A stretch of DNA of 64,000 nucleotides from Azotimanducus sp965199815 (GCA_965199815.1 CBDATE010000010.1:1-64000); one strand, 5' to 3'. Counted from the stretch's first letter, positions 27,308 to 36,503 are shown. Program-made: numbers and translations. The notes: generated from the sequence alone by a model not told the origin.

Positions 27308-28704
27308 TCCCTGATCAAATCGTCAACGCGACCAAATCTGGTTTTCACCCGCTTGTAGTCTCCCGTGGTGTTGGAGATAGCCGCCACATAGTCCTGATCG
27401 CCCATCAGGCGGAAGAGCCCCTCTTGCACGGCTTTCCTGTTGCTCGCGAGGCGTACGCGTTGATCCGGTGAAAGCCGCGCCAGGCCAACGCCCCAGACTT
27501 CAAACAGCGCCTTGTTGATGGGGCGCTTTCTGTCTTGAAGACTCGAGCGTTTTCGAAACGCGTAGTCCCCGAATAGCCTGTGAGCCGTGCGCATCGCATC
27601 CCGAAAGGCTGTTTCCATCCACTCACGCTCTTCGGAATTGGTTCGATTTATGCGCTCCATGGTGCGATTGAGCCAAGGGTCAAGGTCATCGCTTACCCCG
27701 TATTCTTGCCAACGGCGCGGATAGAAGGACAGGAAACGTAACACACACTCCTGATCTGCCAGGCGACTTGATCTAACAGATCTCTGAGTCGCTTTCAGAA
27801 AGTCCTCGGTTTCGGCCAGGCGTTTGAGGTATTTCAACACCGGACCTTGGGAATGGAGCGCATGCCTGATTTCCTGGCGTGTGAGTTGCATACCTCCGGT
27901 GTTGATGCGACTGAAAATATTGAAGGTGACCTCTCCGGGTGTCCCCGGCTGGATGACGTTCACGGATAGCTCCGTTTCATCGATTCTGCGCTGCATGTTC
28001 CGAGGCAGGTCTCCGTACGTCATTCCCTCGAAGTCCCTCAAATATTCCAGCCCCTTGAGCTTGAAGCTCGCTCCCGAGACAAACTCGAAAATCGAGGTCG
28101 TCCTTTGCAATCCGTCAACGACCGACCAATCGTCATTACTATCCGCAGAAAAATAAAACACGGGAATCGGAATACGCAGCAAGAGTGATTCAATGAGTCG
28201 GCTTTTTCGTTGTCTATCCCATATGCCCTCCTTGCGCTGAAACTCCGGCCGAATGATCTCCTTGTTCTCCATTCGTGTGACCAACTGGCCGATTACAAGC
28301 TGCTTGTGCAAAACCTGGATTTTCTCCGGGTCGAATGGCTTGCGAATGGGCGCATCGCCTTCATCTTCACTCTCAACGCCATCTTCTTCACTTGGCAGGT
28401 TATCCAGATACCGATCCTGTTCATCTCCCAGTGAATAACCGCCCATCACCTTGACGTGCCTTCGCCCCTCATAGGGACTCTGGTGCCCCAGGGAAGCCGC
28501 CCACTCCTGTGGCGAATCGAATCGAGCGGCTCGCTCGCCCTTTTCTTCAACGGATCCATCAGATCGCAGAATCGCAACATGATTCTGGCCACCTCGCTTC
28601 GCCCGACATTCAATCGACGAATTCGGCTTCAGATAGCCACTCTCCAACATCTTTTTCAATGTCTTCAGATCATCCATTTCCCTGTTCTCACTTATTGCTT
28701 GCAT
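27295..28704 (-). CDS. RAMA-like plus DUF262 protein
   Basis: A 469-residue protein. The N-terminal part (LKKMLESGYLKPNSSIECR, then SDGSVEEKG) resembles a RAMA domain, proposed to read DNA modification. From about residue 140 comes DUF262: IIRPEFQRKEGIWDRQRKS, then WSVVDGLQRTTSI (DGxQR signature with Leu) and FSRINTGGMQLTRQEIRHAL. DUF262 is the ParB-like nuclease/NTPase-type domain of GmrSD type IV restriction enzymes. The start could be 28704 or MDDLKTL at 28677. It is first in the three-gene operon, downstream of the 71-bp repeat array. Confidence 0.75.
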   Translation of the reverse strand: MQAISENREMDDLKTLKKMLESGYLKPNSSIECRAKRGGQNHVAILRSDGSVEEKGERAARFDSPQEWAASLGHQSPYEGRRHVKVMGGYSLGDEQDRYLDNLPSEEDGVESEDEGDAPIRKPFDPEKIQVLHKQLVIGQLVTRMENKEIIRPEFQRKEGIWDRQRKSRLIESLLLRIPIPVFYFSADSNDDWSVVDGLQRTTSIFEFVSGASFKLKGLEYLRDFEGMTYGDLPRNMQRRIDETELSVNVIQPGTPGEVTFNIFSRINTGGMQLTRQEIRHALHSQGPVLKYLKRLAETEDFLKATQRSVRSSRLADQECVLRFLSFYPRRWQEYGVSDDLDPWLNRTMERINRTNSEEREWMETAFRDAMRTAHRLFGDYAFRKRSSLQDRKRPINKALFEVWGVGLARLSPDQRVRLASNRKAVQEGLFRLMGDQDYVAAISNTTGDYKRVKTRFGRVDDLIRECLA

Positions 28705-28728
28705 TCCACGAAACCCGCAGCCCTACGT

Positions 28729-28764
28729 ATGTTCTGATCAAGTCCATCCGTGGACTTGATCAGA
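28729..28764. repeat. Dispersed hairpin repeat, copy 2
   Basis: Identical over 36 bases to the element at 12949-12984, with the same 14-bp stem and TCCG loop. This copy lies 25 bases upstream of the DUF262 gene and directly before the tandem array. Confidence 0.85.
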
Positions 28765-28788
28765 TTCGCAAATCAGAAATGCGCTACA

Positions 28789-29498
28789 GCGGGCACTTCC
28801 ATGTGCCCGCCCCTGCGGGCGGCTCCGCCGTGCATTTTTGCTGTCCTGCAAAAATGTCAGCGGGCACTTCCTTGTGCCCGCCCCTGCGGGCGGCTCCGCC
28901 GTGCATTTTTGCTGTCCTGCAAAAATGTCAGCGGGCACTTCCATGTGCCCGCCCCTGCGGGCGGCTCCGCCGTGCATTTTTGCTGTCCTGCAAAAATGTC
29001 AGCGGGCACTTCCTTGTGCCCGCCCCTGCGGGCGGCTCCGCCGTGCATTTTTGCTGTCCTGCAAAAATGTCAGCGGGCACTTCCATGTGCCCGCCCCTGC
29101 GGGCGGCTCCGCCGTGCATTTTTGCTGTCCTGCAAAAATGTCAGCGGGCACTTCCATGTGCCCGCCCCTGCGGGCGGCTCCGCCGTGCATTTTTGCTGTC
29201 CTGCAAAAATGTCAGCGGGCACTTCCATGTGCCCGCCCCTGCGGGCGGCTCCGCCGTGCATTTTTGCTGTCCTGCAAAAATGTCAGCGGGCACTTCCATG
29301 TGCCCGCCCCTGCGGGCGGCTCCGCCGTGCATTTTTGCTGTCCTGCAAAAATGTCAGCGGGCACTTCCATGTGCCCGCCCCTGCGGGCGGCTCCGCCGTG
29401 CATTTTTGCTGTCCTGCAAAAATGTCAGCGGGCACTTCCTTGTGCCCGCCCCTGCGGGCGGCTCCGCCGTGCATTTTTGCTGTCCTGCAAAAATGTGC
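28789..29498. repeat. Tandem array of ten 71-bp hairpin-rich units
   Basis: Units start at 28789, 28860, 28931, 29002, 29073, 29144, 29215, 29286, 29357 and 29428. They are essentially identical; one position alternates (ACTTCCA or ACTTCCT, order A T A T A A A A A T). Each unit holds three stems: GCGGGCAC/GTGCCCGC, GGCGG/CCGCC, and a 9-bp CATTTTTGC/GCAAAAATG. GC-rich stems followed by T5 occur on both strands, so the array may act as a bidirectional terminator barrier. It is not CRISPR: there are no spacers. Because 71 is not a multiple of three, all frames stay open and give false long ORFs. Confidence 0.97.
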
Positions 29499-29510
29499 TG
29501 ATTTGCTCGC

Positions 29511-29588
29511 AGATTCAATGCCTTACGGCACTGAATCTGGCGGCACATCCATGTGCCGCACGGGAAACTCTGTTATTCAGAGTTTCCC
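29511..29588 (-). terminator. Three hairpins after the DnaJ-domain gene
   Basis: Stem AGATTCA/TGAATCT with inner TGCC/GGCA (29511-29538), stem GCGGCACA/TGTGCCGC (29540-29559) and an 11-bp stem GGGAAACTCTG/CAGAGTTTCCC (29562-29588). The last overlaps the stop codon of the DnaJ-domain gene. The middle one resembles the array unit. The 11-bp element recurs at 56176-56202. Confidence 0.6.
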
Positions 29589-30355
29589 TACTCCCCGAGC
29601 AAGACCGCCTTGGCGCGGTTGACGACCGCGGCCAGATAATCGGAACCGCCAAGGTCCGGGTGCAGTCTTTGCATGAGCTGCCTGTAGGCAGCGCGCACTT
29701 CCTTGTGGCTCGCACCTTCGTTCAGTCCGAGGATTCGCAGCGCTTCATCCCTGGTCATGTGGCCACCTGCCACCCCGTCCGAGTGAGGCTCATCCTCGTC
29801 CACTGCGTCCGCCCCGTCTGCCTGGTCTCGCCAGCCCGCATGGTGTCGGTCCAGCCAGGCATCAAGCAGGCGCAGGGAGTCCGCCGAATCCTTCATGCTT
29901 TGCCTGAGCACCAGCAACTGCGACCAGTCAAGTTCACTCAAATGCTTGCCGAGATGCTCACCGAGAAGGATTTCGCCATCCATGTGGCCGGTTGCATGAT
30001 CGAGCGTCATACGCAGCCAGGTGCTGCGAACCTCGCTGGTTCGCGCTCCCCCCTGAGCGCCGCCAAAATCGCCCGCGCGAAAACGGCTCACAAGGGCGCT
30101 GATCAGTTGCATACCTATAGGGGCCAGGCCACCGAGCAATGGTGCCCACCAGACGGAGGGGAATCTGAAGCCGAAGAACAGGATGATGAGCACCGCCAGG
30201 AGTATGAACCCGGTGATCACGTACCTGTTGTAACCACCAGCCGAAGCGCCCGAACCTGATGCCTGGGCGGAACCTGAGGTCTTGAAGCGACTGATCAGGT
30301 AGCGCGTGACAAGCACGGCGAGGAGTCCGAGCAGGATGATCGGGATCAGCATCAT
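29588..30355 (-). CDS. Membrane-anchored DnaJ-domain protein
   Basis: A 255-residue J-domain protein. Two N-terminal membrane helices (about 2-20 and 46-68, around a Gly/Ser-rich linker) are followed by a soluble helical region resembling TerB-like segments (MDGEILLGEHLGKHLSELDW). A C-terminal J-domain carries RLHPDLGGSD with the HPD motif that stimulates Hsp70. The order resembles DjlA-type co-chaperones. Its start overlaps the stop of the VWA gene (ATGA), so the two are coupled. Confidence 0.8.
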   Translation of the reverse strand: MMLIPIILLGLLAVLVTRYLISRFKTSGSAQASGSGASAGGYNRYVITGFILLAVLIILFFGFRFPSVWWAPLLGGLAPIGMQLISALVSRFRAGDFGGAQGGARTSEVRSTWLRMTLDHATGHMDGEILLGEHLGKHLSELDWSQLLVLRQSMKDSADSLRLLDAWLDRHHAGWRDQADGADAVDEDEPHSDGVAGGHMTRDEALRILGLNEGASHKEVRAAYRQLMQRLHPDLGGSDYLAAVVNRAKAVLLGE

Positions 30356-31053
30356 GGGCGCGGACTCGGCAGTTGCTCGAGCACCTGACGGGCAGCGTCG
30401 GAGCCTTCCCGTTCCAGCAATTCGCGCCCGCCTACCGCGAAACTGACTGCCGCGCCCAAAAGCCGCCGCAGGTGTTCGGCGCTGCCGGAAGCAAAGGGAA
30501 GATGCGCGCCGCCCGTGAGCCTGGCGATCTTCGCGAACACCATGCTGGCTTGCGGGACATGTCCTTCCTGCAACAGGATGACCGGCGTGTTGAGCAGCGC
30601 CAGCTTGCCAGCGAGCGCGAGCACCTCATCTTCCGGCTCCTCGAAACAGTCTCCGACGAATATCAGCGCCTTGACTGGCTGCGTTGTGGCCTCGCGAGCA
30701 GCCTCCCGGAGCAGCCTGCCGATTTGCGTCATCCCGCCAGCACAGGACACGCGCTGCATCAGGCGAAGCAGCTTGCGCTTCGAGGTAATCCAGGGGCTCT
30801 TCCTGAGCTCACCGAGTCCACGGTAGAAGAGCAGCTGCACCGCGACCTCGCCGACTTCGCGCGCGGCGAGAAAGAGTTCCGAGTGCAGCGAACAGGCCAT
30901 GTCCCAGGTAGGCTGCCGACTCGCTGTGGCATCAAGGGCAAACATGATGCGGTGCGTCTCCTCCTGACGGCGTGAGCAGGTCGGCAACCTTTTCGCCGTA
31001 TTCAGGAAAGCATCTATGTCCTTGCTATTTTGACTGACAGGTGGACGCGCCAT
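30352..31053 (-). CDS. VWA-domain protein coupled to the J-domain gene
   Basis: A soluble protein of about 233 aa with a von Willebrand A fold. A MIDAS-like DATAS motif is in IMFALDATASRQPTWD. Later parts (KALIFVGDCFEEPEDEVL) match the second metal-binding loop. The start is uncertain: 31053 (MARPPVSQNS), 31065 or 31113; none has a clear Shine-Dalgarno. First in a two-gene operon with the DnaJ-domain protein, suggesting a chaperone-linked assembly or stress role. I know no specific function. Confidence 0.7.
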   Translation of the reverse strand: MARPPVSQNSKDIDAFLNTAKRLPTCSRRQEETHRIMFALDATASRQPTWDMACSLHSELFLAAREVGEVAVQLLFYRGLGELRKSPWITSKRKLLRLMQRVSCAGGMTQIGRLLREAAREATTQPVKALIFVGDCFEEPEDEVLALAGKLALLNTPVILLQEGHVPQASMVFAKIARLTGGAHLPFASGSAEHLRRLLGAAVSFAVGGRELLEREGSDAARQVLEQLPSPRP

Positions 31054-31138
31054 ATGTTGCGACATGAAAGCGAGGCAGAGAGGTACAGAATACTGCACCA
31101 ATCCCGCGCTCAACTCAATCTCGCAAATGTCGCGACAT
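31054..31138. promoter_or_regulatory. Two ATGTYGCGACAT palindromes
   Basis: Twelve-base palindromes at 31054-31065 (one mismatch) and 31127-31138 (perfect), 73 bases apart centre to centre, upstream of the VWA gene and in the gap before mrr. The spacing of seven helical turns would suit cooperative repressor binding. No binding protein is identified. Confidence 0.35.
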
Positions 31139-31327
31139 CGGGCGCGCCGCCGACCGCGAGGCGCGCGCGGGCACCGCGGGTGCCTGTATGCTCGCGACTC
31201 TCTCCTGCGCCGACCGCGAGGGACACTATAGACACAGCCTGTGGAGTATCAGGGCACCGCGAGGGGAAGTGATACACTTCGGGAAATGCTGCAAGGATGC
31301 AGTTGCAACGCACAAAGGAGGTCGCCA

Positions 31328-32277
31328 TTGCCTGTTCCTGACTTTCAATCGCTCATGCTGCCAGCACTCAAGGCACTGGCTGACGGCACACCAACACCAA
31401 TCGCGGAAGTCCGCGATCGCGTGGCCTCATCGGAAGGGATCAATCTTGCAGATCAGCGCGAGATGCTACGAAGCAATCGACAACCCATCCTGGTAAACCG
31501 TGTGAGCTGGGCGATGACCCACATGGTGCATGCCGGCCTGCTGGAGCGAACCCGGCGGGGAGTGAAGCAAAGAGCGCCACGCAGTATCGATTGAAACCGA
31601 AGGGGAAACACCTGTTATCCCAGTCACCTTCTCACATCGACCTGAACCTGCTTCAGGGGTATTCGGATTACGCCACATGGAAAGGCACATGGTCGCAACC
31701 CATTCCCGCAAAGAATGCACCTTTCACACCAGCCAACGACTTGAGTGAGACACCAGAAGAAAGGCTGGAACATGCCGCGGAAGAATTACGAGCGTTGGTG
31801 GAAGAAGAAATCCTGCAACGTGTTCGGGAAGCAGAACCAGACTTTCTCGAGAAGACAGTCGTCGATCTGCTCATTGCAATGGGTTACGGCGGGGGCGATA
31901 TCGAACGAGGTCGAGTGACAGGGGGCTCGGGTGACGGCGGTATTGATGGCACCATTCGCGAAGACGCACTCGGTCTGGACGAAATTTATCTGCAGGCCAA
32001 GAAATACGGAGACGGCAATTCTGTCGGCGAAGGCGACCTGCGTAATTTTGCTGGTGCCATTGATGCCGCAGGCACCCACAAGGGGGTGTTTGTCACCACC
32101 GCCGGCTTCACCCGCGCTGCAAAGGACTATGTGCAGAAGATCCCGAAACGCATCATTCTCATTGACGGCACTGCACTTGCCCGCCTGATGGTCCACTATG
32201 GGGTCGGTGTGCGAACACGCAGTCAATACGAAATCAAACGTATTGATGAAGAGTATTTTGACGAGAACCCTCTGTGA
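31328..32277 (+). pseudogene. mrr: Mrr-family restriction endonuclease, frameshifted
   Basis: Type IV restriction enzyme acting on modified DNA. The N-terminal winged-helix domain starts at TTG 31328 (MPVPDFQSLMLPALKALADG) with AGGAGG upstream and ends at a stop near 31594. The nuclease domain continues in another frame, joined by the AAGCAAAGAGCG region near 31570-31590. It has FLEKTVVDLLIAMGYGGGDIE, GDGGIDG and IYLQAKKYG, the D-QxK catalytic core. A single frame change restores a normal ~315-aa Mrr, so this is a recent pseudogene, a sequencing error or, less likely, recoding. Confidence 0.85.
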
Positions 32278-32488
32278 GTGCCTCGAAACGTTCAGCAATC
32301 GCAGACCGGGAGTACCCGCGACACATCCGCTCGCCCGTACCCTTCTGTAGCGCCTCGTCGCATCGCAGACAGCAGGCTGATGTTCAACGCAGCGTGTGAG
32401 ATTACCCCGCTCGCACGTACAATACGCGCCTCGTATTCCTGAATTGACCGTGGCTCCCGATCGGGTGCCAGACCCCCAGCTACACACC

Positions 32489-33529
32489 ATGAGCAACTTC
32501 TTCGCATACGGACTCGGACTGGCACATCGGGATGAGGCGGGTACGCTTGATGTCTGGTTTGCCTTTCTCGGCTGTGCCGAGCGGCGCGCACCCGCCTTTG
32601 AAGCGCTCCTGCACCGGTACGCCACCACCGAAGTCACGCCCCTGTCGCAAGCGCTTGCCGGACAAATCCGGGCGACTCCGGATGCTGAAACAGGGCACCT
32701 GTCAGACTTTCTCTCGGCGCTGCCCGCCGCCAACAAAACGGGCCAGGATCAGCTCCTGCCCGTCATCGTCTGCCTGCGCGAGGATGCGCCCATCAAGACA
32801 GTCGAGGCAGCGTATCTCAAGCTGCACCTGCTCTCGGCGCGCCTCAAGCGGCCCAACAGCATGAATCTCGACGGTCTCTTCAGCACCCTGCCAACGCTCG
32901 CCTGGACCAACCTTGGCCCGGTACGCCCGCACCGCCTGCCAGCCCTCATCCTGCGCGAACGACTGCATGCCCGCACGTTGCAGGTGCGCTCACTGGACAA
33001 GTTCCCGGCCATGACCGACTATCTGGCACCCTCAGGTGTGCGTATCGGTGATGCCGCGCGCATACGTCTCGGTGCCTATCTCGGAGAAGGTGCCACCGTC
33101 ATGCACGAGGGATTCGTCAATTTCAATGCCGGCGCACTGGGCCCCAACATGATCGAAGGCCGCATCAGTCAGGGCGTGGTGGTCGGTGCACACTCGGATC
33201 TTGGTGGCAGCGCCAGCACCATGGGCACCCTCGCGGGCGGCGGCACGGTACGCATCTCAATCGGTGCCCAGTGTCTGATCGGTGCCAACGCCGGCACCGG
33301 CATTTCGCTCGGCGACCGCTGCACGATTGAAGCCGGCCTGTATATCACCGCTGCAACACCCGTTCGCGTTCTCGACGCAAGTGGACATCCGGCAGGACAG
33401 GTGAAGGCGCGCGAGCTCTCCGGGCAGAGCGACCTGCTGTTCCTGCGCAACGGAGCTACCGGCAGCGTCGAGTGTCGCAGCAACCGAACCGCCATAGAGC
33501 TCAACAAAACCCTGCACAGACACAACTGA
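32489..33529 (+). CDS. dapD: Tetrahydrodipicolinate N-succinyltransferase DapD
   Basis: Succinylates tetrahydrodipicolinate in lysine/diaminopimelate synthesis. The C-terminal half is a left-handed beta-helix with hexapeptide repeats: RIGDAARIRLGAYLGEGATV, MIEGRISQGVVVGAHSDLGG and IGANAGTGISLGDRCTIEAG. At 346 aa it is of the longer Pseudomonas-like type. I start at MSNFFAYGLGLA (32489); an upstream in-frame start at 32396 adds non-homologous residues. Confidence 0.93.
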   Translation: MSNFFAYGLGLAHRDEAGTLDVWFAFLGCAERRAPAFEALLHRYATTEVTPLSQALAGQIRATPDAETGHLSDFLSALPAANKTGQDQLLPVIVCLREDAPIKTVEAAYLKLHLLSARLKRPNSMNLDGLFSTLPTLAWTNLGPVRPHRLPALILRERLHARTLQVRSLDKFPAMTDYLAPSGVRIGDAARIRLGAYLGEGATVMHEGFVNFNAGALGPNMIEGRISQGVVVGAHSDLGGSASTMGTLAGGGTVRISIGAQCLIGANAGTGISLGDRCTIEAGLYITAATPVRVLDASGHPAGQVKARELSGQSDLLFLRNGATGSVECRSNRTAIELNKTLHRHN

Positions 33530-33619
33530 CCACACAACTGACACGCGCAACGGCTCGAGCAGCCGCTGCCCGAACGGAGTACCCGAGGCAATGCACAGAT
33601 TCACGTGCGAGGCACAAAC

Positions 33620-34741
33620 ATGAACGCCCTGAATATCGCCAAGAAATTGATCGCGCGACGCTCGGTCACGCCGAAGGATGCCGGTTGTCAGGAGCTGATT
33701 GCAGAACAGCTTGAAGGCCTCGGCTTCGAGACCTGGTCTCTGCCCTTCGGCAAGGTGTCCAACCTGTGGGCAAGGCTGGGTAGCGAACCCCCGCTGTTTG
33801 TCTTTGCCGGCCATACAGATGTGGTTCCCCCGGGCCCGCGAGAAGCCTGGGACAGCCCGCCCTTCTCGCCGAGGGTGCGAGACGGCTATCTCTACGGGCG
33901 CGGAGCAGCGGACATGAAGGGCGGCATCGCCGCCATGCTGGCCGCCACCGGGAACTTTCTGCATTCTGGCGAGATGCGCGGGTCTCTCGGCTTCCTCATC
34001 ACCAGCGATGAGGAAGGTGATGCTCTGGACGGGACACTTCAGGTCATGCATGTACTCGCCGAAGAAGACGAACTGCCGGACTATTGCCTGGTCGGGGAGC
34101 CTTCTTCAAGCAGGCAGGTCGGTGATACCCTGCGCCATGGTCGGCGCGGTTCGATGAACGGGCGCGTCACGCTGTTCGGCGTACAGGGCCATGTGGCCTA
34201 CCCGGAGGCGGCGCAAAACCCGATCAGCATGGCCGCGCGCATTATCCACGCCCTGAACAGCGAAACCTGGGGCGAGGACAGTGACGACTTCCCGGCCACG
34301 CATCTCGAATTTTCCAACATCTCGGCGGGCACCGGTGCGAAGAATGTCATCCCCGGCAATCTGCAACTGGACCTCAACTTTCGATTCTCGCCATCCGAGG
34401 ATCATGAGTCGTTGCGTTGGCGTGTCGCAGAGATAGTTGGCGAACAGTGCGAAGACTTCGAGATCGACTGGATGGTAAGTGCCCTGCCGTTCCTGACCTC
34501 GGATCAGGACTTCACCTCGAATGTGGCGCGCGCCGTACAGGAAGTGACCGGCATCACGCCGAAGTTCGACACGGGAGGCGGTACCTCGGATGCGCGCTTC
34601 ATTGCCGCACACGGCTGCCCGGTCATGGAGCTGGGGCCTTGTAACGACACCATCCACAAGGTGAACGAGCGCATCCGTGTCGAAGAACTGGACACGCTCA
34701 CCAATATCTACACCCGCATCCTGGAAATCATGCTGCGATGA
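33620..34741 (+). CDS. dapE: Succinyl-diaminopimelate desuccinylase DapE
   Basis: Zinc-dependent M20-family hydrolase that removes succinate from succinyl-diaminopimelate. Zinc and catalytic motifs: FAGHTDVVPPG, GRGAADMKGG, TSDEEGDALDG and the C-terminal GPCNDTIHKVNE. At 373 aa it is typical. ATG 33620 is preferred over GTG 33605. It sits 90 bases after dapD, and its stop overlaps gspN. Confidence 0.95.
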   Translation: MNALNIAKKLIARRSVTPKDAGCQELIAEQLEGLGFETWSLPFGKVSNLWARLGSEPPLFVFAGHTDVVPPGPREAWDSPPFSPRVRDGYLYGRGAADMKGGIAAMLAATGNFLHSGEMRGSLGFLITSDEEGDALDGTLQVMHVLAEEDELPDYCLVGEPSSSRQVGDTLRHGRRGSMNGRVTLFGVQGHVAYPEAAQNPISMAARIIHALNSETWGEDSDDFPATHLEFSNISAGTGAKNVIPGNLQLDLNFRFSPSEDHESLRWRVAEIVGEQCEDFEIDWMVSALPFLTSDQDFTSNVARAVQEVTGITPKFDTGGGTSDARFIAAHGCPVMELGPCNDTIHKVNERIRVEELDTLTNIYTRILEIMLR

Positions 34742-35478
34742 ACCTGCGAGTCATCTGCGCCTATTGTGCTTTTGGACTTGTCGCGTTCTGTGCGGCCTTG
34801 CTCTGGCAACTGCCGGCAAGCCTTGTGCCGAGGCTGCTGTACGCATCCCCGCAAGGGCAGTCATTCCAGCTCGACAGTGTCGAGGGCAGCTTCTGGCAAG
34901 GCACGGCGCACCTGTCGATAGACGGCATACACCTCGGCAGCCTGGATTGGCGTGTGCCACCGCTGCCGCTGCTGGGTCTATCGCCGAGAATCGACTGGCA
35001 CCTTGAAGGTTCCAATCTTTCAGGACGCATCACCGTGACGCAAGCGTCCACGATCACCGACCTTGAAGGCAGCCTTGATCTCGTACGCATCGCTCCGGTC
35101 TTGTCGCGCTATGCTGTGCACATGGAAGGCCACTTGCGATTCGATGATTTTCGTCTGGAGACGCGCGCACAAACGGCAAGTCTGGCGGGTCAGATCGAAT
35201 GGAGCGGCGGAGATGTGCGTGTGCGTATCGGCGACTGGCAAGAACGACAGGCACTCCCGACCATGCGTGCAACGGCAACCGAAGCGTCACGCATGGTTGT
35301 TACACTGCGCGATGATCAGACCCACACCCATGTACTTGCCGGAGAAATCCGGCTGCTCGGAGATGGTTGGGTGAAACTTGGAGCCACTGGACATCTGACC
35401 AGACGATTCAACCCATCGCTGGCGACGGGCGCTGACCCGGATGCCATTCTGGTCTCGGTAGAAGAACGGATTCTGTAA
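34738..35478 (+). CDS. gspN: Type II secretion protein GspN
   Basis: Inner-membrane-anchored accessory protein of the type II secretion system. One N-terminal helix (about 5-25), then a periplasmic domain with SVEGSFWQGTAHLSIDGIHLG and LDWRVPPLPLLGL, the typical GspN opening. Length 246 aa. Its ATG overlaps the dapE stop, coupling secretion to diaminopimelate genes. Followed by gspC and gspD. Confidence 0.85.
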   Translation: MNLRVICAYCAFGLVAFCAALLWQLPASLVPRLLYASPQGQSFQLDSVEGSFWQGTAHLSIDGIHLGSLDWRVPPLPLLGLSPRIDWHLEGSNLSGRITVTQASTITDLEGSLDLVRIAPVLSRYAVHMEGHLRFDDFRLETRAQTASLAGQIEWSGGDVRVRIGDWQERQALPTMRATATEASRMVVTLRDDQTHTHVLAGEIRLLGDGWVKLGATGHLTRRFNPSLATGADPDAILVSVEERIL

Positions 35479-35542
35479 CCCGACACACAGGCCACAACCC
35501 GCCTGGGCAGCAAGCAATCAACCGGAAAAGAGTCACTCGCAC

Positions 35543-36490
35543 ATGCACTCTGCGCTCAGCATCAAGAACCATGTCAGCGCCGCCTGGCACAGCCCGGACA
35601 GGCTGATGAAACTGTCGCGACTGGCTGCCCGAACGATGAGCCTGACGCTCATCGTGCTGATCGCCTGGCTGATTGCCTCGACCCTGCTTGCATTGACCTT
35701 GCCGCGCGATTCGCTGCAAACGCCCGCAGACCCGCGTACACCGCAGACACCGGCACCTGATGCGGACACGCTTGCCGAAGCTGGCAATCTGTTTGGCATC
35801 TGGCAGGAGCGCACAGACGCTGTGCCGGTCGCACACGCCGAGGTGCCCACGGAAACCAGTCTGCCGCTCCGCCTCATCGGTGTGTATGTCAGCGCGTCTG
35901 CCGAGCGTTCCGCCGCGATTATTGCCAGAGGCAGTGAACAGGGTGTGCGTTATGTCGTCGGGGAGCGGATTCCGGGTAATGCTGTGCTGGCTTCGGTAAA
36001 CGCGAACAGCGTGATGCTGACGCGAGCCGGGCGAACAGAGCGCCTGAGCTTCCCCGATATTGACGCAGACAACGCCATCAGGGCGCACGAATCCCGGGCA
36101 AGCGAGCCGCCACCCGATGTCGCACCGCCCATCGCGCGCACACAGCTCGGGAGCACACTGCCCGAGGTTTCCAGTCTGGGGGAGAAGATCGAAGAGTACC
36201 GGTCGCTCGCCACCCGTAATCCGGACGAAGCTCTGCAGCGGCTCGGGCTGCAACCGGTGAGCCAATCCGAAGCCAGTGGCTATCGGGTGGCCGACCTGCC
36301 GGATAATCCATGGGTACGGCGCACCGGATTGCAGGATGGCGATCTGGTGCTCTCGGTGAATGGCCGTGCAATCGGTGACCCGCAGCTTGACCGATTGGAA
36401 ATCGACAATCTGTTCGCGGAAGGTCGGGTACGGTTGGAGATTCAGCGCGGTGAGCGACGATTCTTTGTGGACACCACACTCGCCCGTTAG
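35543..36490 (+). CDS. gspC: Type II secretion protein GspC
   Basis: Links the inner-membrane platform to the secretin. One membrane helix (about 35-55, LTLIVLIAWLIASTLLAL), a Pro-rich linker, the HR domain LRLIGVYVSASAERSAAII..GEQ, and a C-terminal PDZ-like part with NPWVRRTGLQDGDLVLSVNGRAI. Length 315 aa. It lies 64 bases after gspN and 13 before gspD. Confidence 0.92.
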   Translation: MHSALSIKNHVSAAWHSPDRLMKLSRLAARTMSLTLIVLIAWLIASTLLALTLPRDSLQTPADPRTPQTPAPDADTLAEAGNLFGIWQERTDAVPVAHAEVPTETSLPLRLIGVYVSASAERSAAIIARGSEQGVRYVVGERIPGNAVLASVNANSVMLTRAGRTERLSFPDIDADNAIRAHESRASEPPPDVAPPIARTQLGSTLPEVSSLGEKIEEYRSLATRNPDEALQRLGLQPVSQSEASGYRVADLPDNPWVRRTGLQDGDLVLSVNGRAIGDPQLDRLEIDNLFAEGRVRLEIQRGERRFFVDTTLAR

Positions 36491-36503
36491 CCATTTCATC
36501 AGC

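Noticed and set aside
28789..29498. CRISPR array
   Set aside because: Units are contiguous and identical with no variable spacers, and there are no cas genes nearby.
28509..30259. Three long open frames rich in Cys/Pro/Ala across the tandem array, and nine short minus-strand frames
   Set aside because: They are produced by the 71-bp period, which shifts frame each unit; the same peptide recurs in all frames. No start signals or family match.
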